DNA from: an uncultured Clostridia bacterium
Lineage (GTDB): Bacteria; Bacillota; Clostridia; Christensenellales; CAG-138
Direction: 5' to 3'
DNA: 11,096 nt
NCBI GenBank assembly: GCA_937913075.1
Contig: CALEPU010000193.1
Coordinates: forward strand, 1 to 11,096
Shown here: one piece after another, positions 1 through 5,700 of the stretch
How positions within the stretch are numbered: the first letter of the stretch is position 1
How the letters are laid out: every line of letters starts with the position of its first letter
Made by a program: the position numbers and the translations under genes
The notes under the pieces: model-generated
Told to the model about the DNA's origin: nothing
The model's database searches: none
The model's input: only the letters and a program-made list of their open reading frames with translations

Positions 1-26
1 AGTTCAGACGTGTGCTCTTCCGATCT
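1..26 (+). other. Illumina TruSeq adapter remnant (not genomic)
   Basis: The first 26 bases, beginning AGTTCAGACG and ending TCTTCCGATCT, match the 3' part of the Illumina TruSeq read-2/index adapter as I know it. Genomic sequence appears to begin at about base 27. The window therefore starts at a contig end with untrimmed adapter, and nothing biological should be read into these bases. Confidence 0.96.
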
Positions 27-73
27 TTTTTGTATCAGTATAATGAATATTGAAAATAATGAATAGTTAAAGT

Positions 74-98
74 AAAGACTCCGCCATGCGGAGTCTTT
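74..98 (-). terminator. Hairpin terminator of the DUF5685/J-protein/membrane-protein operon
   Basis: A perfect 11-bp stem (AAAGACTCCGC, 74-84, with GCGGAGTCTTT, 88-98) closes a 3-base loop. It lies 55 bases past the stop codon of the last minus-strand gene. On that strand the stem is followed by a modest T-rich stretch (TCTTTACTTTAACTATT), so the T tract is interrupted. The flanks at 46-53 and 109-116 (AATATTGA/TCAATATT) could lengthen the stem imperfectly. It may also work for plus-strand transcription. Confidence 0.75.
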
Positions 99-153
99 CA
101 ACAATTATTCAATATTTGCTTTTCGGCTTTTGTCTTTCGACAGGCTCCGCGCT

Positions 154-696
154 TCATCGCCTTGGCAGGAGAACCTTTCTTGCGTGGGTATCGAAAAGAT
201 CGCAGCAGAAGTGATACAGCACGCCGAATATCACGAGCCCTACCTCCATAATGAGTATTATAGCCCAGACGGGAAGCTCGGGTGCGAGCGTGCGCACGTC
301 ATAATAAAACAGGTACGAGGCAATTGCCAATCCGCCCGCGATAAACAAATTTGCATAAAGCAGCATTACGAGCCAACGCAGGAGATCGTCCTCTATATGC
401 TGCCTTGCAAAAAGATATGCAATGCCGTAATGCCCAAAGAGCATTATGTAAAGGTAGGTAAAGGGCCCTCCGCATATGAGCAGCGCTATTACGGAGGTGA
501 GCATAAAGCTCGCACCCGCAAAAACATAGCCGCTGTCCTCGCGCAGGGGCACCCAAGTCATTACCGACGCGATAAAAAGACATATCGCGCTTAAAACAGG
601 GGACTTCAAAACGTTCGCCGCAAACAGCATAAGCAAAGCCACCGCCGTACTCATTCCGGCGGCAGCAAGCATCATACTGCCGGTCAGCCTCTTCAT
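154..696 (-). CDS. Polytopic membrane protein of unknown function (180 aa)
   Basis: I do not recognise a named family. The 180-residue protein is very hydrophobic, with about five or six likely membrane segments near residues 11-30, 33-50, 57-76, 78-97, 106-131 and 142-165. A short charged loop (HIEDDLLRW) lies near residues 100-108, and the C-terminus is basic (ARKVLLPRR), which suggests a cytoplasmic tail. Its size and helix content loosely recall small integral proteins such as ECF-transporter S components or YybS-like proteins, but no diagnostic motif supports that. The ATG at 694-696 is preceded by AGGG nine bases upstream; an earlier ATG six bases before it is followed by a stop after one codon. 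The gene begins 30 bases after the J-protein stop and is the last gene of the operon, just before the hairpin at 74-98, so it may act with its two partners. Confidence 0.8.
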   Translation of the reverse strand: MKRLTGSMMLAAAGMSTAVALLMLFAANVLKSPVLSAICLFIASVMTWVPLREDSGYVFAGASFMLTSVIALLICGGPFTYLYIMLFGHYGIAYLFARQHIEDDLLRWLVMLLYANLFIAGGLAIASYLFYYDVRTLAPELPVWAIILIMEVGLVIFGVLYHFCCDLFDTHARKVLLPRR

Positions 697-726
697 ATCA
701 TAATACCCTGTTGAATTCTTTTGTTA

Positions 727-1440
727 TCATCTGCAGCACACGCGGCAGAAAAGGTCGGCGCAAAGCATCGCGGAGCAGAACCCGCAGTAGGCGTTTTTGT
801 CAAGCCCTCCGGAGCTGCGCCTTGCTTCGCCGCCGCGCATGGAGCTTAGCACCCTACTGTATTCTACATTATCGGGAGCCATACTGCAAGCACGATTTAT
901 GTTTTCGTATGCTCTGCTGTATTGCCCGCGGCGGTAAGCGCACATACCGATGAGGAAGTACCATTCGGCGTTGTGCAGCGGTATGGCGGCAAGCACCGCT
1001 TCCGCCTCGTCTATGCCGCCGGCGTTAATATAGCTGCGTACACGCGAAAACTCCGCGGAGTATTGACCGGAATAGCTGCCGCTTCCGTAAGAGCCGCTTC
1101 CGTAGGAGCTTCCGCCATAGCTGCCGCTTCCGTAAGAGCTTCCGCCGTATGAGCTTTCGCCATAGCTGCCGCTTCCGTAGGAGCCGCTGCCATCGGAGCC
1201 GCTGCCGTAGGAGCCGCCCCCGTAGGAGCCGCCGCCATAGGAGCCGCTTCCGGACGAGGGCTCCTTTGTGAGCAGGTCGTAAGCGGCGTTGATCTGCTTC
1301 ATCTTATCCTCCGCCTGCTGCTTTAATGCCGAGTCCTGATATCTGTCGGGATGATATTTCTTAACGAGCGAGAGATATGCCGAGTGTATCTCCTCCTTGG
1401 TGGCGCTGGGGCTAACGCCGAGCACTTGATAGGGGTTCAT
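727..1440 (-). CDS. J-domain protein with GSY-repeat linker, TPR-like region and Cys-rich tail
   Basis: The protein (237 aa) is a likely DnaK/Hsp70 co-chaperone. Residues 1-60 form a J domain with the invariant HPD at 30-32, the motif that stimulates the Hsp70 ATPase. Residues 66-125 are twelve copies of a five-residue unit, (G/S)SYG(G/S/E) with small variations. Residues 128-200 look like one or two TPR-type helical hairpins (NAEWYFLIGMCAYRRGQYSRA). The tail has Cys at 219, 222, 227, 232, 235 and 236, which could bind metal or attach to a membrane. It lacks the DnaJ zinc finger and C-terminal substrate domains, so it is not DnaJ itself. Similar J-TPR proteins with Cys-rich ends occur in Clostridia; to my knowledge their clients are unknown. 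GGAGG lies seven bases before the ATG, and the ATG overlaps the DUF5685 stop (ATGA), suggesting translational coupling. Confidence 0.92.
   Translation of the reverse strand: MNPYQVLGVSPSATKEEIHSAYLSLVKKYHPDRYQDSALKQQAEDKMKQINAAYDLLTKEPSSGSGSYGGGSYGGGSYGSGSDGSGSYGSGSYGESSYGGSSYGSGSYGGSSYGSGSYGSGSYSGQYSAEFSRVRSYINAGGIDEAEAVLAAIPLHNAEWYFLIGMCAYRRGQYSRAYENINRACSMAPDNVEYSRVLSSMRGGEARRSSGGLDKNAYCGFCSAMLCADLFCRVCCR
1066..1245 (-). repeat. Twelve 15-bp tandem repeats inside the J-protein gene
   Basis: Twelve in-frame 15-bp units encode the Gly/Ser/Tyr pentapeptides of residues 66-125. Units differ by a few bases, mostly at Gly and Ser codons. Because the period is a multiple of three, slippage or recombination would change linker length without a frameshift. 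Short-read assembly could also have collapsed or expanded the array. Confidence 0.9.
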
Positions 1441-2360
1441 TTATCGCCCTCCTTTTTTAAGAGCACCGCCTCGGCTGAAGCGCCGAGACCCTGATAGATA
1501 ATGTTGTCGAGCAGCGGCTTGCAAAACTTTGCGTCGAGCAGGTCGTAGGCAAGCGCAGCGGAGTTGACGTACATATCGAGCATGGCTTCCGCCATATCGT
1601 GGAGCTCGGCTTCCGTTAGGAGCTCGGAGCCTGCCTCTGTCTGCGCGGAGGCATCCTCATTTTCGGACTGTGCCGAAGCTCCCTCGCCGCGGCTCAAAGC
1701 TATGCAGTTGAACATATTGTAACAGCCGCGCTTTTGATCATCCTTGCGGTCATCCCAAGCGTCAATGGTGTAAATAAAGCCTCCGACAGCCTTGGAGAGC
1801 GCTTTGAGCATGGGCTTTGCCGCATCGGGGATAGCGGGGTACGTGAGCAAAAGCGAGCTCAAAAGCTCGCCGAAGAGCACGGGAGCTATGTCGGCGTCGG
1901 CGACGCGCTCACGTTCGACCTCGCTGAGGTCTGCAAGTCCAAGCTCCAATACCTTGGCCATATCCGGATAAAGCTTTTCCGCCTTCCTTGCAGCACCCGC
2001 GATGAACGGTAGGAGGCATTTGCGCATGGGATGCCCGTCTCTGCCGTCGTCGATGAGCTTGTACTTTGCGAGAAGCACGCAGAGCGCGGCGCAAAAATCC
2101 ATGACCTCGGTCCCTTTTACCGCGGGGGTCTTGCCGCGCATGGGGTGCAGCGCGCAGGAGTGCGGCGCAAGCTCCGGCGCATTCTTTTCGCAAACCGCGG
2201 TCAAAAGCAGCGCTGCGAAGGTCGCGTCGTAGGTCAAAGAGGCGCGCCCCGAAAGCCCGTAGCGCCCCAGCGCATGGCAAAGCCCGCAGTAATAAGCCTG
2301 ATAAAGCTCCTTATCCTTTACCCTGAGCTCCGGAATGAGCGGTCTTAGATATCCGAACAT
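1437..2360 (-). CDS. DUF5685 family protein
   Basis: The start of this 307-aa protein (MFGYLRPLIPELRV, then YYCGLCHALG at 23-32) is the hallmark of the DUF5685 family, which is widespread in Clostridia and has no assigned function. It appears all-helical and soluble. Two acidic motifs stand out: DDGRD at 104-108 and DAWDDRKDDQKRGCYN at 200-215. Residues 224-244 are a Ser/Glu/Gln/Ala-rich low-complexity insert. The reading frame stays open upstream to an ATG at 2561, but I chose the ATG at 2360. The family begins with MFGY, AGGG lies eight bases upstream, and the best promoter (2460-2488) lies downstream of the longer start, which could not be made from that transcript. It is the first gene of a three-gene operon and overlaps the J-protein gene by four bases. 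Confidence 0.9.
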   Translation of the reverse strand: MFGYLRPLIPELRVKDKELYQAYYCGLCHALGRYGLSGRASLTYDATFAALLLTAVCEKNAPELAPHSCALHPMRGKTPAVKGTEVMDFCAALCVLLAKYKLIDDGRDGHPMRKCLLPFIAGAARKAEKLYPDMAKVLELGLADLSEVERERVADADIAPVLFGELLSSLLLTYPAIPDAAKPMLKALSKAVGGFIYTIDAWDDRKDDQKRGCYNMFNCIALSRGEGASAQSENEDASAQTEAGSELLTEAELHDMAEAMLDMYVNSAALAYDLLDAKFCKPLLDNIIYQGLGASAEAVLLKKEGDK

Positions 2361-2459
2361 AGCTTGATCCCTGTAATATAAAATATCCGGTACGGCATGC
2401 GCCGCGTCGGTCGGCAGCGCTTCCCGCGCTCCGAGCCGCAGAAGCCCGCCGCCTTTACT

Positions 2460-2488
2460 ATTGTAAAGCATTGGCACGGATTTTTCAA
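2460..2488 (-). promoter_or_regulatory. Sigma-A promoter of the DUF5685 operon
   Basis: On the minus strand, TTGAAA (2483-2488) is followed after 17 bases by TACAAT (2460-2465). Each box differs from consensus at one position and the spacing is ideal. Transcription would start near 2453, giving a leader of about 90 bases before the ATG at 2360. Confidence 0.75.
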
Positions 2489-2611
2489 CGGATCGGAGTA
2501 AATTCGGCGCAAACCGATGTAAAATCGAGGTAAATATATACGCGGCAGTGAGAGCCGACAAAAAAACCGTGCCTTAGAGGATATATTCACAAATATACTT
2601 CTGAAAAGGGC

Positions 2612-2640
2612 TTTATTTTTATGAGATAATGTGCTACAAT
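2612..2640 (+). promoter_or_regulatory. Extended -10 promoter of nupN
   Basis: TGCTACAAT (2632-2640) is an extended -10 element with a TACAAT core. The -35 region 17 bases upstream (TTTATT, 2612-2617) is weak, as is common for extended -10 promoters. Transcription would start near 2647, about 50 bases before the nupN ATG. A second -10-like TATACT (2644-2649) has no matching -35 box. Confidence 0.6.
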
Positions 2641-2655
2641 AATTATACTACCAAA

Positions 2656-2675
2656 GTATGCCGCTTTTGGCATGC
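2656..2675 (+). promoter_or_regulatory. Leader hairpin ahead of the nupN ribosome binding site
   Basis: GTATGCC (2656-2662) pairs with GGCATGC (2669-2675), including one T·G pair, around a six-base loop. It lies near the expected 5' end of the nupN mRNA, nine bases before the ribosome binding site. It has no T tract and is not a terminator. It could stabilise the abundant transcript or be a regulator site at the DNA level; the function is inferred only. Confidence 0.45.
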
Positions 2676-2696
2676 CACTATATAGGAGGAAATTTT

Positions 2697-3926
2697 ATGA
2701 AAAAGTTTTTGGCAATGCTTCTGGCTCTTGTCATGATCGTTGCTCTTGCTGCCTGCAACAACAACGGCGGTCAGACCACCGATCCCACCAAGGCGCCCGA
2801 GACTACTGACACCACCGAGGCTCCCGCAACCGAGACCGGCTACAAGGTAGCTATGATCACCGATTACGGCGACATCACCGACCAGAGCTTCAACCAGACC
2901 ACCTATGAGGCCTGCGAGGCTTTCTGCAAGGACAACAATGTTGAGTTCACCTACAAGAAGCCCGGCGACGACTCCACCGAGGCTCGTGTTGCTATGGTTG
3001 ACGCCGCTGTTGCCGAGGGCTACAACGTGATCGTTATGCCCGGCTACGCTTTCGGCGGCACCATCGTAGAGGCTGCTCCCAAGTATCCCGAGGTTAAGTT
3101 CATCGCTCTCGACGTCGGCATCGGCGATCTGCTCGAGGCTGGCGTTGCCGCAAAGGGCGAGGCTTATGACTACAACCCCGACAACTGGAACCTCGCCGAT
3201 TACGTTGACATGTCCAACGTATACTGCGCGATCTACCAGGAGGAGCTCTGCGGTTACATGGCCGGTTACGCTGCCGTAAAGCTCGGCTACACTGAGCTCG
3301 GCTTCCTCGGCGGTATGGCTGTTCCCGCTGTTGTCCGTTACGGCTTCGGCTTCGTTCAGGGCGCTGACGCTGCTGCCGCTGAGATGGGCACCACCGCCAA
3401 CATCAAGTACGCTTACGGCAACCAGTTCTACGGCGATGCTGATATCACCGCTGCTATGGATACCTGGTATGCTGCCGGCACTCAGGTCGTATTCGCTTGC
3501 GGCGGCGGCATCTATGAGTCCGCTGCTGAGGCTGCTGCGAAGGTAAACGCCAAGGTCATCGGTGTTGACGTTGACCAGGCCGCTATCATCGACGGCAAGT
3601 ATGGCGAGGGCATGACCGTTACCTCCGCTATGAAGGGTCTCTATCCCGCCACCTATGATGCCCTTAAAGACATCATCGTCAACGGCAACTGGGATAACTA
3701 CAAGGGTCAGATCGCTACCCTCGGCCTCATCTCCGGCACCGACCCCGAGGCTAACTACGTTCAGATCCCCATGACCTCCACTCAGTGGAGCGACGCCTTC
3801 ACCCAGGAGAACTACAAGGAGCTCGTCGCCAAGATGTTCAATAAGGAGATCACCGTTTCCAACGACATCTCCGCTATGCCCGCTGTGACCGCTGTCACCG
3901 TTGACGATCAGGGCAACCTCAAGTAA
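2697..3926 (+). CDS. nupN: BMP/PnrA-type nucleoside-binding lipoprotein of an ABC importer
   Basis: This is the likely extracellular substrate-binding subunit of the importer encoded downstream. Residues 1-20 form a lipoprotein signal peptide with lipobox LAAC, so Cys20 should be lipidated and anchor the protein outside the membrane. A Thr/Pro/Glu-rich linker (21-47) follows, then a BMP/PnrA two-lobed domain. Family features include DYGDITDQSFNQ (56-67), a Gly-rich segment with GFLGG (202-206), ACGGGIYESA (267-276) and IGVDVDQ (288-294). At 409 aa it is somewhat longer than the roughly 350 typical of the family, partly through the linker and an extra stretch near 142-172. The ATG at 2697 was chosen because AGGAGGA lies six bases upstream and the signal peptide begins there; an ATG at 2658 would add 13 poor residues. 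Ile, Asn, Gly and Ala codons are strongly biased, suggesting high expression. Relatives bind purine nucleosides, but the substrate here is inferred. Confidence 0.93.
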   Translation: MKKFLAMLLALVMIVALAACNNNGGQTTDPTKAPETTDTTEAPATETGYKVAMITDYGDITDQSFNQTTYEACEAFCKDNNVEFTYKKPGDDSTEARVAMVDAAVAEGYNVIVMPGYAFGGTIVEAAPKYPEVKFIALDVGIGDLLEAGVAAKGEAYDYNPDNWNLADYVDMSNVYCAIYQEELCGYMAGYAAVKLGYTELGFLGGMAVPAVVRYGFGFVQGADAAAAEMGTTANIKYAYGNQFYGDADITAAMDTWYAAGTQVVFACGGGIYESAAEAAAKVNAKVIGVDVDQAAIIDGKYGEGMTVTSAMKGLYPATYDALKDIIVNGNWDNYKGQIATLGLISGTDPEANYVQIPMTSTQWSDAFTQENYKELVAKMFNKEITVSNDISAMPAVTAVTVDDQGNLK

Positions 3927-3952
3927 TTGAGCAGTTAAGTCAAAATTACACC

Positions 3953-3978
3953 GAGCGCTCCGCTTGTGCGGGGCGCTC
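3953..3978 (+). terminator. Leaky terminator between nupN and nupO
   Basis: GAGCGCTCCGC (3953-3963) pairs with GCGGGGCGCTC (3968-3978), with one T·G pair, around a TTGT loop. The following T tract is short (GCTTTTGCG). A hairpin with a weak T tract just after a binding-protein gene often gives partial termination, so that the lipoprotein is made in excess over the ATPase and permeases. Confidence 0.75.
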
Positions 3979-4032
3979 GCTTTTGCGTTCGCGCAAATTT
4001 ATAAAAAATCGTCATAACGGTGTATTTTTTCT

Positions 4033-4061
4033 TTGCTTTATCGTGCGATTTATAGTATACT
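4033..4061 (+). promoter_or_regulatory. Candidate internal promoter for nupO-nupP-nupQ
   Basis: TTGCTT (4033-4038), a 17-base spacer, then TATACT (4056-4061). The -10 box is one base from consensus; the -35 box is weak. The predicted start near 4068 leaves a leader of about 90 bases before the nupO TTG start. It could supply transporter-core mRNA independently of readthrough from nupN. Confidence 0.5.
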
Positions 4062-4158
4062 TAGCTATATGGCGAAAGGCTGCGGCGAGGCGCGCTTTTA
4101 CCGATACGGCAGTGCCTGCTCCGCCGCGCACGATCCTGCAACAGAAGGGGGTATCAAT

Positions 4159-5700
4159 TTGGCAAACGAGTATGCGATAGAGATGCTGAACATTACCAAA
4201 AAGTTCCCGGGTATCATCGCAAACGACAACATCACCTTGCAGCTTAAAAAGGGCGAGATACACGCGCTATTGGGTGAAAACGGCGCCGGTAAATCCACCC
4301 TCATGAGCGTGCTTTTCGGGCTTTATCAGCCGGAGGAGGGCATCATAAAGAAGGACGGCAAGGTCGTTTCGATAAAAAACCCGAACGACGCAAACGAGCT
4401 CGGCATCGGCATGGTCCATCAGCACTTCAAGCTGGTGGAGTGCTTCTCCGTATTGGATAACATAATCCTCGGCGTTGAGCCCAACAAGCTTGGCTTCCTG
4501 CAAAAGACAGAGGCGAGGAAAAAGGTTCTGGCGCTGTCCGAACGCTACGGGCTTCAGGTCGACCCCGACGCAATAATCGAGGATATCACCGTCGGTATGC
4601 AGCAGCGTACCGAGATATTGAAGATGCTGTACCGCGATAACGAGATACTCATCTTTGACGAGCCTACGGCCGTGCTTACCCCGCAGGAGATAACGGAGCT
4701 GATGCAGATAATGCGCAACCTTGCCAAAGAGGGCAAGAGCATACTGTTCATCTCCCATAAGCTCAACGAGATAATGGAGGTCGCCGACCGCTGCTCCGTG
4801 CTTCGCAAGGGCAAGTACATCGGCACCGTTGAAACCGCGAACACCACCATGGAGGAGCTTTCCGCTATGATGGTCGGGCGCAACGTCAACTTCCATGTTG
4901 AGAAAGCCGAGCCGCACGTCGGCGATACCGTGCTCCAAGTCCGCAACGTCACTGTTGCCTCCAAGGTACACAAGAACAACGCCGTTAAGAACGTCTCGTT
5001 CGACGTTCGCGCGGGCGAGATAGTCTGCATCGCAGGCATCGACGGCAACGGACAGACGGAATTCGTGCACGGACTCACCGGTCTCGAACCTCTTGTCTCC
5101 GGCAGCATAGAGATGATGGGCAAGGATATAACCAAAATGCCCATCAGGAAGCGCAGCATAATGGGCATGAGCCACATTCCCGAGGACAGGCATAAGCACG
5201 GTCTCGTGCTGGATTACTCCCTGGAGTATAACCTCGTGCTTCAACGCTATTTCGAGCCTGAGTTTACTTCAAGGGCGGGCTTCTTAAAGCGTAAGAATAT
5301 CCGCCGCTACGCCGATAAGCTGATAGATCAATACGATATCAGGTCCGGTCAGGGCGCCGTCACCATGGCAAGGAGCATGTCCGGCGGCAACCAGCAGAAG
5401 GCGATAGTCGCACGCGAGATGGACAAGGATCCCGAATTGCTCGTTGCCGTGCAGCCGACCCGCGGTCTTGACGTCGGCGCGATAGAATACATACACAAGC
5501 AGCTCGTCGCAAAAAGGGACGCGGGCAAAGCGGTGCTGCTTGTATCGTTGGAGCTTGACGAGGTCATGGACGTACCCGACAGGATACTCGTCATGTACGA
5601 GGGCGAGATCGTCGGCGAGCTTGACCCGAAGAATACCACCGAGGAGGAGCTCGGTCTTTACATGGCAGGCGCCAAGAGGGATGAGGTGAAGGTCGGATGA
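4159..5700 (+). CDS. nupO: Nucleoside ABC importer, tandem ATP-binding protein
   Basis: This 513-aa protein is the cytoplasmic ATPase that powers the importer. It has two fused nucleotide-binding domains, the layout of RbsA-like and NupO/YufO-like ATPases. Domain 1 is complete: Walker A GENGAGKST (39-47), Q-loop region MVHQHF (85-90), signature VGMQQR (145-150) and Walker B with DEPT (163-170). Domain 2 is degenerate: Walker A is replaced by GIDGNGQTE (293-301) and the Walker B acidic pair by VQPTRGLD (431-438), although MSGGNQQK (407-414) remains. This asymmetry is normal for the family. I chose the TTG at 4159: it has AAGGGGG seven bases upstream and gives the usual length. An upstream ATG (4033) would start inside the promoter candidate and add 42 unrelated residues; an ATG at 4183 has no clear ribosome binding site. 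The stop overlaps the nupP start by four bases. Confidence 0.95.
   Translation: MANEYAIEMLNITKKFPGIIANDNITLQLKKGEIHALLGENGAGKSTLMSVLFGLYQPEEGIIKKDGKVVSIKNPNDANELGIGMVHQHFKLVECFSVLDNIILGVEPNKLGFLQKTEARKKVLALSERYGLQVDPDAIIEDITVGMQQRTEILKMLYRDNEILIFDEPTAVLTPQEITELMQIMRNLAKEGKSILFISHKLNEIMEVADRCSVLRKGKYIGTVETANTTMEELSAMMVGRNVNFHVEKAEPHVGDTVLQVRNVTVASKVHKNNAVKNVSFDVRAGEIVCIAGIDGNGQTEFVHGLTGLEPLVSGSIEMMGKDITKMPIRKRSIMGMSHIPEDRHKHGLVLDYSLEYNLVLQRYFEPEFTSRAGFLKRKNIRRYADKLIDQYDIRSGQGAVTMARSMSGGNQQKAIVAREMDKDPELLVAVQPTRGLDVGAIEYIHKQLVAKRDAGKAVLLVSLELDEVMDVPDRILVMYEGEIVGELDPKNTTEEELGLYMAGAKRDEVKVG

Larger units (their letters stand above)
2361..2696. other. Divergent intergenic region between the DUF5685 operon and nupN
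   Basis: These 336 bases contain no convincing gene. They hold the minus-strand promoter of the DUF5685 operon (2460-2488) with its leader of about 90 bases, and the plus-strand promoter, leader hairpin and ribosome binding site of nupN. The part between about 2490 and 2610 is AT-rich and shows no further structure that I can support. I looked for purine-riboswitch features upstream of nupN and found none. Confidence 0.7.

Noticed and set aside
130..594. Plus-strand open frame (154 codons) opposite the membrane protein gene
   Set aside because: The minus-strand frame has clear membrane helices, a ribosome binding site and operon context; the plus-strand product has none.
1011..1238. Ala/Pro/Glu repeat peptide in another frame of the J-protein repeats
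   Set aside because: Any frame through a 15-bp tandem repeat yields a repetitive peptide; the J-domain frame is the real one.
1066..1245. CRISPR-like array
   Set aside because: Units are 15 bp, contiguous and in frame with a coding sequence, with no spacers.
2600..2696. Purine riboswitch upstream of nupN
   Set aside because: The substrate makes it tempting, but the conserved junction sequences and three-helix layout are absent and the leader is only about 50 bases.
4267..5244. Minus-strand open frame (325 codons) opposite nupO
   Set aside because: It is antisense to a complete tandem ATPase with all motifs; such shadows are common in GC-richer coding DNA.
4159..5700. Damaged second ATPase site in nupO
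   Set aside because: The missing Walker A Lys and Walker B acids are normal in the second domain of this ATPase family and are not a mutation.
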